From: Paenibacillus terrae
Lineage (GTDB): Bacteria; Bacillota; Bacilli; Paenibacillales; Paenibacillaceae
Direction: 5' to 3'
Assembly: GCF_000943545.1 (NCBI RefSeq)
Contig: NZ_JTHP01000021.1
Span: 1-64,000 of the forward strand
Length of the DNA: 64,000 nt
Positions within the stretch are counted from its first letter, which is position 1, and each line of letters begins with the position of its first letter. Below the pieces are notes generated by a model. That model had not been told where the DNA came from. It saw only the letters and a list, made by a program, of their open reading frames with translations, and searched no databases. The translations under genes were made by a program, and so were the position numbers. Shown piece after piece: positions 52,307 through 60,582 of the stretch.

Positions 52307-53293
52307 ATGGGGTTAATGGAGCATGGTGAATTGGATCGCAAGCTGCGTAAATTGACGGCAAGTGAGGAAGCCTATCGAGAACATCCGTATCTGTCCGAGA
52401 AATATAACAGCATTAAACAGATTGAATATAACGGCCAAAAAGTGTTTGTGTTTTATTTGGAGGGTGGCAAAATCAAGATTACAAAGCACAGTCGATTTGC
52501 TGAGGTTCCTATGCATATCCACAATGATATTGAAATGAATTATGTCTATTCGGGGCAGTGTACGCAGATCATTAACGATCAGACGGTGACATTAACCGAG
52601 GGCCAAATTTGTATTGTAGATACCGGAGCGCCACATGCGATTTTGGCGACAGGCGAGAATGATATTATTGTGAACATTTCAATGAGCAGAGAGTATTTCT
52701 CAACTTCTTTTCTAAGCCGCTTGTCCAGTCGCAGCATGATTACGGACTTTCTGGTGAATGCAATTTCGGATAATCAGACGCATAACAGATACATTATTTT
52801 CCATTCCGAAAACAGTAGAAAGCTCGGCTTGTTTATGCGGGAACTTCTGTGTGAATATTATGATCAATCCCTGTGTTCTGAAGAGATGATCGACTGTTAT
52901 ATGGTCTTGATCTTTTCTGAATTATTGCGCGTATTCCAATTTGATACGAACCAGAAGCATGCCAAATCGTCTTCCCATCCATCCGTCATTGAGATTCTTC
53001 ACTACCTGGAAGAGAACTTCCAAACGTGTACGCTTGCTTCTACAGCAGAGCACTTTAATTTCCATCCGAACTACCTGAGTGCGCTGCTTAAAAAATCGAC
53101 CGGACGATCGTTTAAACAATTGATTTTGATCCACCGAATGACGCGTTCCTCGCTCCTTCTTTCCAATACGGATACACCTGTCTATCATATTGCGGCCGAT
53201 ATCGGCTATGATAATCTGAGCTTTTTTTACCGAAAATTTAAAGACTATTTCGGCGTAACTCCGAATGAATATAGAGAGCAGCATAAAGTGTAA
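52307..53293 (+). CDS. AraC-family regulator divergent from the glycosidase-PTS operon
   Basis: About 328 residues. N-terminal cupin sensor (EVPMHIHNDIEMNYVYSGQC, VDTGAPHAIL) and C-terminal AraC domain with helix-turn-helices (STAEHFNFHPNYLSALLKKS and IAADIGYDNLSFFYRKFKD). AGGAGG lies just upstream; the ATG at 52307 or one at 52316 could be used. Divergent position makes it the likely local activator of the glycosidase-PTS transcript, and perhaps of rhaBAD. Confidence 0.88.
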   Translation: MGLMEHGELDRKLRKLTASEEAYREHPYLSEKYNSIKQIEYNGQKVFVFYLEGGKIKITKHSRFAEVPMHIHNDIEMNYVYSGQCTQIINDQTVTLTEGQICIVDTGAPHAILATGENDIIVNISMSREYFSTSFLSRLSSRSMITDFLVNAISDNQTHNRYIIFHSENSRKLGLFMRELLCEYYDQSLCSEEMIDCYMVLIFSELLRVFQFDTNQKHAKSSSHPSVIEILHYLEENFQTCTLASTAEHFNFHPNYLSALLKKSTGRSFKQLILIHRMTRSSLLLSNTDTPVYHIAADIGYDNLSFFYRKFKDYFGVTPNEYREQHKV

Positions 53294-53316
53294 TATCCCG
53301 ATATGCGTAACAAAAA

Positions 53317-53354
53317 CTCCATGGCTGGTTTAAGACAAGCCGTGGAGCCTTTTA
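53317..53354. terminator. Terminator between convergent AraC and rhaD genes
   Basis: CTCCATGGCT pairs with AGCCGTGGAG (one G-U), followed by CCTTTTAGG. AAAAAC precedes the stem, so it can also serve the minus strand. Confidence 0.75.
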
Positions 53355-53382
53355 GGTTGTGAGCTATGAGGTTAGCCTATGT

Positions 53383-54228
53383 TTATATGTTCAGGATTCC
53401 TTCTTTTGGAATAACGTTAAAGGCTTTAGCCAGATCCGCCAATTCCTGATCCGTAATCCGCTGCTGGATATCATGCTTAGCAATGAGCATATAAATTTGC
53501 GCCGCTTTTTCAATCGTTTCAATCAGGCCAAACGCTTCATCAATGGAGCTGCCTGTTCCGAAAATACCGTGATGAGGCCATAATACAGCATGATGATCCT
53601 TCATTTTTTTTGCCGTTTCGTGACCGATTTCGCTGGAACCCGGTACCATCCAAGGGATTACGCCGATACCGTCTGGAAAGACGACAATACATTCGGTACA
53701 CATTTCCCACAGCGTTTTGGTAAACTGGTTTTCGTCCAGACTATGAATGAAGGTCATGGCAATGACATGGGTGGCATGATTATGGATCACAACACGATGG
53801 TTAGGATCCACCTTCAATCGTTCGATATGGCTCATAAAATGAGACGGCAATTCGCTGGTAGGTACCGCGTCATGCTTGAGGCCCCATAAGACCTCCAATT
53901 GCTCGCCATCCTGCGAGACACGAAGGACACCTAAATTGGCTTCCGGATCGGCAAGGACGTTCTTAAAATATTTACCTGATCCAGTGACGATAAAATATTT
54001 TCCAGCCAGCTCATTCACTGGAAAAGCAGGCTTAATCGTCCGAATGACTTGATGAATATCAAGATATTTGGCAACCTCTGCTTCATCCAGAATATAACTG
54101 ACATTCCCTCCGTTACGCTCATCCCAGCCGAATTTCCACATGTTTTGCGTAATTTCCGCCATCTCGCGGACGAATGGAATATCCAGTTCTGATTTCCGTT
54201 CTTTTTGATTCTCCAGCACAGTAGTCAT
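53383..54228 (-). CDS. rhaD: Rhamnulose-1-phosphate aldolase
   Basis: 281-residue class-II aldolase splitting L-rhamnulose 1-phosphate into dihydroxyacetone phosphate and L-lactaldehyde. Zinc ligands are the His pair in [11 protein letters not shown] and the His in [15 protein letters not shown] and TGSGKYF bind the phosphate. The start is the ATG at 54228 behind GGGAGAGA. Last gene of the rhaBAD order, 50 bases after rhaA. No lactaldehyde reductase or dehydrogenase is present in the window. Confidence 0.94.
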   Translation of the reverse strand: MTTVLENQKERKSELDIPFVREMAEITQNMWKFGWDERNGGNVSYILDEAEVAKYLDIHQVIRTIKPAFPVNELAGKYFIVTGSGKYFKNVLADPEANLGVLRVSQDGEQLEVLWGLKHDAVPTSELPSHFMSHIERLKVDPNHRVVIHNHATHVIAMTFIHSLDENQFTKTLWEMCTECIVVFPDGIGVIPWMVPGSSEIGHETAKKMKDHHAVLWPHHGIFGTGSSIDEAFGLIETIEKAAQIYMLIAKHDIQQRITDQELADLAKAFNVIPKEGILNI

Positions 54229-54278
54229 GGATGATCTCTCCCTTTGGGTGATATAAATATAAATTATCAATGCAGTAG

Positions 54279-55535
54279 TTACCGTTTCAGCAGTACCTGT
54301 TGTTCATAGTTTTTTGCTTCGGCCAGCCATTCTTCACGAACGGGGACACCGTTTTGAGCGCAATAGTAATCCCATACGGCCCCGAATGGATACGATTTGA
54401 ATTCTTCGACCAGGGCAAGACGAGTGGTAAAGTCCCGTTTCTCTTCCGCATGCTTCAATGCTTCAATCGGTTCCAGCATAGCGCGAAGCAGCGCTTTGAT
54501 CGTGTTGCGTGTTCCGATGACCCATGCAGCCACATGATTGATGCTGCCGTCAAAGAAATCAAGGCCGATATGTGTTCGGGAAAGCAAATCTCCGCGAACC
54601 AGCTCACGGGCAATGTCGAGTAATTCGTCGTCCATGGTCACCACATGATCGCTGTCCCAACGGACGGGTCTGCTGACATGGAGCAATAATTGATCGGTGA
54701 ACATCAGCACGGAAGACAGTTTATTCGAAATGACTTCGGTCGGATGAAAGTGACCGGAATCGAGACAAATGGATTTGCCCCGCGTCAGCGCGTAGCCCAT
54801 ATAGAACTCATGCGAGCCGACGACATAGCTTTCCGAACCGATGCCGAACAGCTTGCTTTCAACTGCGTCTATGTTGTATTCTTCACTGATTTTTTCGCTG
54901 AAAATCTCGTCCAGAGAATCCCGCAGCCGCTCTCTTGGAGCCAAGCGGTCAATCGGGGTATCCTTGTAACCATCCGGCATCCAGTGGTTGGTAACACATG
55001 GCTGACCGAGTTCTTTTCCAAAATGCTCTGCAATCCTGCGCGATTTTTTGCAGTGTGTGATCCAGAAGTTACGAATTTCCGGGTCCTTGTGGCTCAGGGT
55101 GAAGCCGTCTTCCGCTTTGGGATGGGAGAACAAGGTGGGGTTAAAATCAAGCCCCAATCCCTGCTGTTTGGCCCAGTCTACCCAGTTCTGAAAATGACGC
55201 GGCTCCAATTGATCCAGATCCACTTGTTCTGTGGTATCCGCATAGATGGCGTGCAGATTGACCTTGTGTTGGCCCGGAATGAGCGACAGGGCTTTCTCTA
55301 AATCCTGACGCAATTCATCCGGTGTACCTGCTCTGCCCGGGTAGCTGCCTGTTACAGCAATGCCCCCGCTAAGCTGTTTGTCTTTGAACAGGAAGCCCTG
55401 AACATCATCTCCCTGCCAGCAGTGTAATGATATTTTGATCTCTGAAAGCTTCTGTAAAACGTCATCCACCTGAATACCGTGGCGGGCATACAGCTTTTTC
55501 GCTTCGTTATAACTGGCTTCAATGGCTTGATTCAT
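54279..55535 (-). CDS. rhaA: L-rhamnose isomerase
   Basis: 418-residue Mn2+/Zn2+ enzyme converting L-rhamnose to L-rhamnulose. Family landmarks: [35 protein letters not shown], and the metal site [14 protein letters not shown]. Length equals the E. coli enzyme. It is 12 bases downstream of rhaB, with an overlap-like ribosome site inside the gap, so it is co-transcribed. Confidence 0.96.
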   Translation of the reverse strand: MNQAIEASYNEAKKLYARHGIQVDDVLQKLSEIKISLHCWQGDDVQGFLFKDKQLSGGIAVTGSYPGRAGTPDELRQDLEKALSLIPGQHKVNLHAIYADTTEQVDLDQLEPRHFQNWVDWAKQQGLGLDFNPTLFSHPKAEDGFTLSHKDPEIRNFWITHCKKSRRIAEHFGKELGQPCVTNHWMPDGYKDTPIDRLAPRERLRDSLDEIFSEKISEEYNIDAVESKLFGIGSESYVVGSHEFYMGYALTRGKSICLDSGHFHPTEVISNKLSSVLMFTDQLLLHVSRPVRWDSDHVVTMDDELLDIARELVRGDLLSRTHIGLDFFDGSINHVAAWVIGTRNTIKALLRAMLEPIEALKHAEEKRDFTTRLALVEEFKSYPFGAVWDYYCAQNGVPVREEWLAEAKNYEQQVLLKR

Positions 55536-55547
55536 GGGTTTACTCCT

Positions 55548-57029
55548 TTATCGAGATATCTGAATAGAGGACGCTGTTTGCTTCTTGAGACTCTCCCAGC
55601 GATCCAGAAGCCCTTCAATCCCACCTACCGTCCTCGGTTGATATAACTGGGTTGGGAAGGATTGGGCAATGACGCTGCCAGCAGCTTGGAGATCGTCAAG
55701 AGCGCCGATGCTGATGAGCTGCACGACAATATTACCGATGGCCGTAGACTCCGAAGGGCCTGCGTGAACCTCAATCCCCAAAAGATCGGCTGTTAGCTGA
55801 CACAGCAATTCGTTATTAGCGCCTCCGCCGACAATGTGCAATCGGGTAATGGTTTCGTCTGTTAAACGCTGTAGTTCATACAAGGCATCCCGATAGCTTA
55901 GGGCCAGGCTGTCGAAAATACAGCGGGCGAGCGAACCCGGAGTTCGGGGAATGGGCTGCCCCGTTTCCTCGCAGAACCGTTGAATTTCAAGAGTCATGCT
56001 ATCCGGGTTTAAAAATGCGGGCAGGTTGCAGAGAACGATACTGGCAAAAGGCGTTTCTGCCGAAGCCAGTTGGGCCAATTCGGCAAAGCTAAGAGCGGAA
56101 CCGCCCTCTCTTCTTACCTCCTGAATCATCCATAGGCCCATAATGTTTTTCAGAAAACGGTATGTTCCGTAAGCTCCCCACTCATTGGTGTAGTTCGCCT
56201 GCATGGCTGCCTTGGTATTCAAGGCTTGAGATCGTTCCATACCCAGTAGCGACCACGTTCCGCTGCTAATATAGGCCCACGATTCTTCCCGCTTCGACGG
56301 AACACCCGCCACAGCCGATGCTGTATCGTGTGTAGGCACGACGATGAGTTGGCAGTCTGGAAGATCGTACTGCTGAACAAGCTCCGGTAAGATTGCACCC
56401 AGAGTCTGACCGGGCTCGCTAAGCTCCGCAAATTGATTACGGCGAAGCTGGAGCAGGGACAATAGTTCTTCATCCAACTCCCGGGTATTCACATTTAAAA
56501 GCTGCATGGTAGATGCATTCGTCGTTTCATTCATCATGATGCCCGTAAGGCGGTAGTACAGATAATCGGGAACCATCAATATTTTATCCGCTTGGGCAAG
56601 CTGCTCCCGATCATGGACGAACAGTTGATACAACGTGTTAAAATTCAGCTCCTGAATGCCTGTCTTCTCATATACATCTTCTCTGCTTATGAGCCGATGC
56701 AGCTTTTCGGGTGCATGAAGAGTTCGTGCATCGCGATAGGCGTAGATATCATGAATGCGACGACCTTCCTGATCCAGCAGGACGTAATCTACAGCCCATG
56801 TATCTATGCCGAGCGTGCAGGAACGAATCCCTTTCTGTTTGGCTTTTTGCAGTCCTTTTATGATCTCGTCAAACAGATCATCGACATTCCAGTAATCATG
56901 TCCGTCCCTTTCCGTAAAGGAGTTGCCGAACCTGTGAAGCTCTTCCAAGTGAAGCTGGCCACCTTGCAGGGTTGCACTTACGAGTCTTCCGCTTGAAGCC
57001 CCAATATCAACAGCAAGATAGTTATCCAT
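55548..57029 (-). CDS. rhaB: Rhamnulokinase
   Basis: 493-residue FGGY-family sugar kinase. VDIGASSGRLV is the phosphate-1 loop, LGIDTWAVDYVLLD the substrate region, and the C-terminal GGGANNELLCQLTAD with IGNIVVQLISIG the adenosine-binding part. It phosphorylates L-rhamnulose at C1. First gene of rhaBAD. The promoter must lie in the AT-rich 57030-57200 stretch. No rhamnose permease (rhaT, rhaFGHJ) is near; entry could be through the PTS-imported glycoside or a transporter elsewhere. Confidence 0.95.
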   Translation of the reverse strand: MDNYLAVDIGASSGRLVSATLQGGQLHLEELHRFGNSFTERDGHDYWNVDDLFDEIIKGLQKAKQKGIRSCTLGIDTWAVDYVLLDQEGRRIHDIYAYRDARTLHAPEKLHRLISREDVYEKTGIQELNFNTLYQLFVHDREQLAQADKILMVPDYLYYRLTGIMMNETTNASTMQLLNVNTRELDEELLSLLQLRRNQFAELSEPGQTLGAILPELVQQYDLPDCQLIVVPTHDTASAVAGVPSKREESWAYISSGTWSLLGMERSQALNTKAAMQANYTNEWGAYGTYRFLKNIMGLWMIQEVRREGGSALSFAELAQLASAETPFASIVLCNLPAFLNPDSMTLEIQRFCEETGQPIPRTPGSLARCIFDSLALSYRDALYELQRLTDETITRLHIVGGGANNELLCQLTADLLGIEVHAGPSESTAIGNIVVQLISIGALDDLQAAGSVIAQSFPTQLYQPRTVGGIEGLLDRWESLKKQTASSIQISR

Positions 57030-57235
57030 ATAAAATCTCCTTACGTGGGTGAAGTCCCGGCAGTCGAAGCTCCTGCCTCTTTACATCTTATATAATTCAA
57101 TACTACTTCCGTTTTTCTGTGTAGTCAACACAAACGGAAATATAATATATGGTTTTATTTTGTTTTTTAAATTATAGATAAAATATAATATTGTTTGTTT
57201 GGTTTTATGTGCATTAATATCCGTTTTCTACAATC

Positions 57236-57350
57236 AGGATTTTGCAAAATTCGATTCCAGTCGCTCTGAAGTGCAATATATAGACGAACTAGACCTTTTC
57301 GATCTATATATTGTTCTTTGGAAGTCGCTTATTGGATTTTTGCAAAATCC
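57236..57350. repeat. Nested inverted repeats between rhaB and xpt
   Basis: Outer arms GGATTTTGCAAAA / TTTTGCAAAATCC (57237-57249 and 57338-57350) enclose inner arms CAATATATAGA / TCTATATATTG (57274-57284 and 57303-57313). The whole can form a hairpin of about 115 bases with bulges. It is not part of the downstream purine riboswitch, and no gene is inside. Confidence 0.6.
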
Positions 57351-57464
57351 TCACAATATATGTACCTTAATCGGAGGGGGATGTTCTTCAAGTGCCGCTG
57401 TCTGTATGAAAAATAGTCTTGAAACCGCCCGCCAGAGGGTGTAGTATACAAGGTATCAATTTCA

Positions 57465-57545
57465 CATGACTCGTATAATATTGGGGATATGGCCCAAAAG
57501 TTTCTACCGGACGACCACTGTAATCGTCTGACTATGAGTGATAGC
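57465..57545 (+). ncRNA. Guanine riboswitch aptamer (purine riboswitch)
   Basis: Matches the xpt-pbuX G-box: ACTCGTATAAT opens P1 and J1/2, GGATATGGCC is P2 with its loop, AAGTTTCTACCGG leads to P3, and GACTATGAGT closes. The ligand-specifying nucleotide before TATG is C, which selects guanine/hypoxanthine (adenine riboswitches have U). An intrinsic terminator follows 65 bases later, 52 bases before xpt, so guanine should stop transcription of xpt-pbuX. Confidence 0.93.
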
Positions 57546-57610
57546 GCATCGGCTTCGGATGAAATGCGGGCATTTATTTGTGCGCTCATCCGTCAGGGAT
57601 TACAACCCCA

Positions 57611-57657
57611 GGGACAGGCTTCACTTGAGAAACAACTCAAGGGAGCCTGTCCTTTTT
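57611..57657 (+). terminator. Riboswitch-controlled terminator before xpt
   Basis: GGGACAGGCTTC pairs with GGAGCCTGTCC, an inner CTTGAG/CTCAAG helix extends it, and six T follow. It is the expression platform of the guanine riboswitch. Confidence 0.9.
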
Positions 57658-57711
57658 TGGTTTTGGCAGGTTTATTCTATTTTAAAGTAAAGAAGGAGCG
57701 ATACCCGCATC

Positions 57712-58329
57712 ATGAAAGTTTTGGAGGAACGTATTCGTCAAGAGGGACAGATTTTATCCGACACGGTATTAAAGGTAGATTCATTTTTGAATCATCAGGT
57801 AGATACAGCATTGGCGCTGGAGATTGGTAAGGAGTTCGCACGTCTTTTTAGCAGTGCTCCCATTACGAAGGTGCTTACGGTTGAAGCAAGTGGTATTCAG
57901 TTTGCCATGGCTACAGCCATTGCATTGGGTGTTCCGTTCATCTACGCGAAGAAAAAGAAGGCAATCACGCTGAACGAGCAGGTATACTTCGCTGAGGTTC
58001 ACTCGTTTACACGGCAGGAAACCTATCAGGTAAGTATTTCCCAAAAATATCTCGATGCCAGCGACCATGTGCTGATCGTGGATGACTTTCTGGCGACCGG
58101 TGCAGCATTGGTCGGACTTACAGATATTGTGAAGGAAGCAGGAGCGGAGCTGGCCGGGGTTGGCTGCGTGATCGAAAAGAGCTTTCAGGAAGGCCGTGGA
58201 CTGCTGGAACAAAGAGGCATCGCCGTACGCTCTCTTGCGCGTATCGCTTCCATGGCACCGGGCGAGGTTCATTTTATAGAAGAAGCGGGTGCGGTAATTC
58301 CTTCCGTTAAGGAGAATGTGGGATGTTAA
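57712..58329 (+). CDS. xpt: Xanthine phosphoribosyltransferase
   Basis: 205-residue salvage enzyme making XMP from xanthine and PRPP; about ten residues longer at the C-terminus than typical Xpt. LTVEASGIQFAMATAIALG is the conserved substrate region, and HVLIVDDFLATGAALVGL the PRPP-binding loop. GAAGGAG lies before the ATG. The stop overlaps pbuX by seven bases. Controlled by the upstream guanine riboswitch. Confidence 0.95.
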   Translation: MKVLEERIRQEGQILSDTVLKVDSFLNHQVDTALALEIGKEFARLFSSAPITKVLTVEASGIQFAMATAIALGVPFIYAKKKKAITLNEQVYFAEVHSFTRQETYQVSISQKYLDASDHVLIVDDFLATGAALVGLTDIVKEAGAELAGVGCVIEKSFQEGRGLLEQRGIAVRSLARIASMAPGEVHFIEEAGAVIPSVKENVGC

Positions 58330-59630
58330 GCAAACAAAAGTTATTCGCGCTGGGCTTCCAGCATGTGATGGCGATGTACGCTGGAGCGATTGCCGTACCT
58401 CTCATTGTAGGGGGAGCATTGCACCTGACGCCAGCCCAGATGGCCTATCTGGTGGCTGCCGATTTGTTCACTTGCGGGATTGCTACGTTATTACAGATTA
58501 TGGGCACGCGGTTTTTCGGCAGTAGATTGCCTGTCATCCTGGGCTGTACGTTTACGGCGGTGGGTCCGATTATTGCGATTGCGTCGACCTCGAATTTGGC
58601 AACCGCGTACGGAGCCATTATTTTATCAGGTATATTCGTGGTGCTCGCGGCACCGTTGTATGGCAAGCTGCTACGCTTTTTCCCGACGGTGGTTACGGGC
58701 TCGGTTGTTACGATTATCGGCCTGTCCCTCATTCCGGTGGCGATGAATAACGTAGCAGGGGGTCAGGGTAGCGCGGATTTTGGACAGCCGCGTAATTTGT
58801 TGCTGGCGTTAGTTACTTTGCTGGTTATTTTGCTTGTGAATCGGTTGGCAAAAGGCTTTTTACGCTCGATTTCCGTGCTCATCGGTCTGTTTGCGGGTAC
58901 GGTGGTTGCTTATGCGATGGGGATGGTGCATTTTGCTCCAGTGGCGCAAGCGTCTTGGGTGAGTGTTGCGCAGCCGTTTTATTTTGGTAAGCCTGAGTTT
59001 AGCATTATGGCAGTATGTACGATGATTATCGTTAACATTGTCAGCATGGTCGAGTCTACGGGCGTTTATTTGGCAGTAGGCAAGGCGATTGATCAAAAGG
59101 TAGAGCAGAAGCAAATCGTCAATGGTCTGCGCTCCGAAGGACTTGCGATTATGCTCGGGGGTATTTTCAATGCGTTTCCTTACACGGCTTTCTCGCAAAA
59201 TGTAGGTCTGATTTCGCTGACACGCGTCAAATCGCGGAACGTTATTTTTGCTGCGGGTGGTATTATGGTTGTTCTTGGTTTGCTGCCTAAACTGGCTGCC
59301 TTAACGACAGTGATTCCTAATGCTGTGCTGGGCGGGGCGATGATCGTTATGTTCGGTTCGGTTGCTGCATCGGGCATGTCTATTTTGTCAGAAGTGGACT
59401 TGCGGAAGGAAAGCAATCTGCTGATCGCGGCATGCAGCATTGCGGTGGGCCTCGGCTCTGCCGTGCTGCCCCAAATGTTCGACCAACTGCCGAGCTTTGC
59501 CAAAATGCTGCTGCAAAACGGCATCGTATCCGGCTCGATCACGGCGATTGTCTTGAACATCGTTTTAACGAAAAAACAAGCCGAATCGGTCAAAGGTGTG
59601 ACAGTGTCGGAGGTTCCGCAGAAGGTTTGA
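58323..59630 (+). CDS. pbuX: Xanthine permease (NCS2/NAT family)
   Basis: 435-residue membrane symporter with about 14 helices. The NAT signature is in SQNVGLISLTRVKSR, and an acidic helix-8 element is in VSMVESTGVYLAVG. In B. subtilis PbuX imports xanthine; the pairing with xpt under one guanine riboswitch is the same here. ATG overlaps the xpt stop, with GGAGAATGTGG upstream. Ends before a terminator. Confidence 0.94.
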   Translation: MLSKQKLFALGFQHVMAMYAGAIAVPLIVGGALHLTPAQMAYLVAADLFTCGIATLLQIMGTRFFGSRLPVILGCTFTAVGPIIAIASTSNLATAYGAIILSGIFVVLAAPLYGKLLRFFPTVVTGSVVTIIGLSLIPVAMNNVAGGQGSADFGQPRNLLLALVTLLVILLVNRLAKGFLRSISVLIGLFAGTVVAYAMGMVHFAPVAQASWVSVAQPFYFGKPEFSIMAVCTMIIVNIVSMVESTGVYLAVGKAIDQKVEQKQIVNGLRSEGLAIMLGGIFNAFPYTAFSQNVGLISLTRVKSRNVIFAAGGIMVVLGLLPKLAALTTVIPNAVLGGAMIVMFGSVAASGMSILSEVDLRKESNLLIAACSIAVGLGSAVLPQMFDQLPSFAKMLLQNGIVSGSITAIVLNIVLTKKQAESVKGVTVSEVPQKV

Positions 59631-59651
59631 TAATTAGGATTAGATAAAGAC

Positions 59652-59690
59652 AGCCGGAGAGAGGTCGTAAGCCTCTTTTTCCGGCTTTTT
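59652..59690 (+). terminator. Intrinsic terminator of xpt-pbuX
   Basis: AGCCGGAGAGAGG pairs with CCTCTTTTTCCGGCT, closing a seven-base loop, with TTTTT after. Confidence 0.85.
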
Positions 59691-60074
59691 GGCATAGAGT
59701 TATTGATAAAGCCCTCTTCCTGTATGAAGAAGGGGATTTGAGATTCTATTAGAAGAATTTGCTAGAGTGGTAGGCAGAGGCGTGGTACGGAAGTTTCGGA
59801 ACAAGCGAAAACCCACCGCGTAATTAGGTTGGCCCTTAACGGTGGGTTTCGTTTGCATTAACATTCAGTTATGCAGCGCGCCGTGGTGGTGATCCACAGC
59901 CTTTCAAGTCCTAAGAGTCTTTGCCGTTGGTAGCGGCGAAGACTCTTTTTAGTATACGGACACGATGGGTATCTCTATACCTAATTTTATCACATCCATT
60001 GCGTGCATGCAACGCAAAGTCATAGCCTTGATTCTCGCCGTATCGTTCAAATTTAAATTATTATGCGACATTTG
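59691..60074. other. Intergenic stretch with two further hairpins
   Basis: No gene seen. Hairpin 59806-59851 (CGAAAACCCACCG with CGGTGGGTTTCG) and terminator-like hairpin 59913-59950 (AAGAGTCTTTGCCG with CGGCGAAGACTCTT, then T5) lie in series, with about 60 bases between. The second could end a short transcript of 100-200 bases, so a small RNA is possible. Confidence 0.45.
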
Positions 60075-60103
60075 TTGACAAGCCTGTAACAACAAAATAA
60101 GAT
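60075..60103 (+). promoter_or_regulatory. Sigma-A promoter of the cobalamin-controlled importer
   Basis: TTGACA (60075-60080), 17-base spacer, TAAGAT (60098-60103). It lies about 100 bases upstream of the cobalamin riboswitch core, the right place for its transcript. Confidence 0.75.
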
Positions 60104-60194
60104 AGTCCTAAATCGTAATGAAAAAGAATAAAGGAAGAAAACAGGTGTGAGCCGGACTTTCTATCTACAGGGTTTCGTTGAGATCATGTAGATG

Positions 60195-60425
60195 GCTGTT
60201 GTACGTGCTCACTTAAAAGGGAAGTTCGGTAGATTCCGACACGGACCCGCCACTGTATACAGGCATCAGCAGGGAATTGCTGTAGCTTTCGGAATAGCCA
60301 CTGGAACTGTGAAGAACCGGGAAGGCCTGAAAGATACGCCTGAAGTCAGGAGACCTGCCTGTTTTAACATCACTGTCAGACCCACGGGATGCTGGGGAGG
60401 TGGTTGGGCGTGCTGCTTACGGAAT
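60195..60425 (+). ncRNA. Cobalamin riboswitch
   Basis: The conserved core reads GGGAAGTTCGGT ... CGACACGGACCCGCCACTGT, and the B12 box is AAGTCAGGAGACCTGCC (60344-60360). The 3' pseudoknot region with CACGGGATGCTGG follows. Boundaries are approximate. A hairpin terminator lies 65 bases downstream, before the importer genes, so adenosylcobalamin or a relative should switch off the whole Nik/Opp-type operon by termination. Confidence 0.9.
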
Positions 60426-60493
60426 GTCTGAAACCGATCCGATCCCTTCTATGATTAGAGGTGCTTTGAGGTGAGCTTTGGCATTTTATAATG

Positions 60494-60538
60494 AAAGCAT
60501 TTCTGACTGCTGATCAGGCGGTCCGGGATGCTTTTTTT
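60494..60538 (+). terminator. Terminator of the cobalamin riboswitch expression platform
   Basis: AAAGCATTTCTGACTGC pairs imperfectly with GGCGGTCCGGGATGCTT and is followed by seven T, 45 bases before the first importer gene. Confidence 0.82.
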
Positions 60539-60582
60539 GCGTTAGGTATTTGTGAATGACAAGATAGAGGGGGATAAATAGG

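Noticed and set aside
57489-57830. 113-codon open frame on the plus strand.
   Set aside because: It spans the guanine riboswitch and its terminator and overlaps xpt in another frame; it is a chance frame.
58316-59647. Several long frames overlapping pbuX on both strands.
   Set aside because: GC-rich membrane-protein coding produces shadow frames; only the pbuX frame has family motifs and a ribosome site.
60112-60124. AAATCGTAATGA, resembling half of a Zur operator, just after the B12-operon promoter.
   Set aside because: The complementary half is missing and a single half-site is too weak to claim zinc control.
60192-60431. 79-codon open frame on the plus strand.
   Set aside because: It coincides with the cobalamin riboswitch, whose conserved RNA elements explain the sequence.
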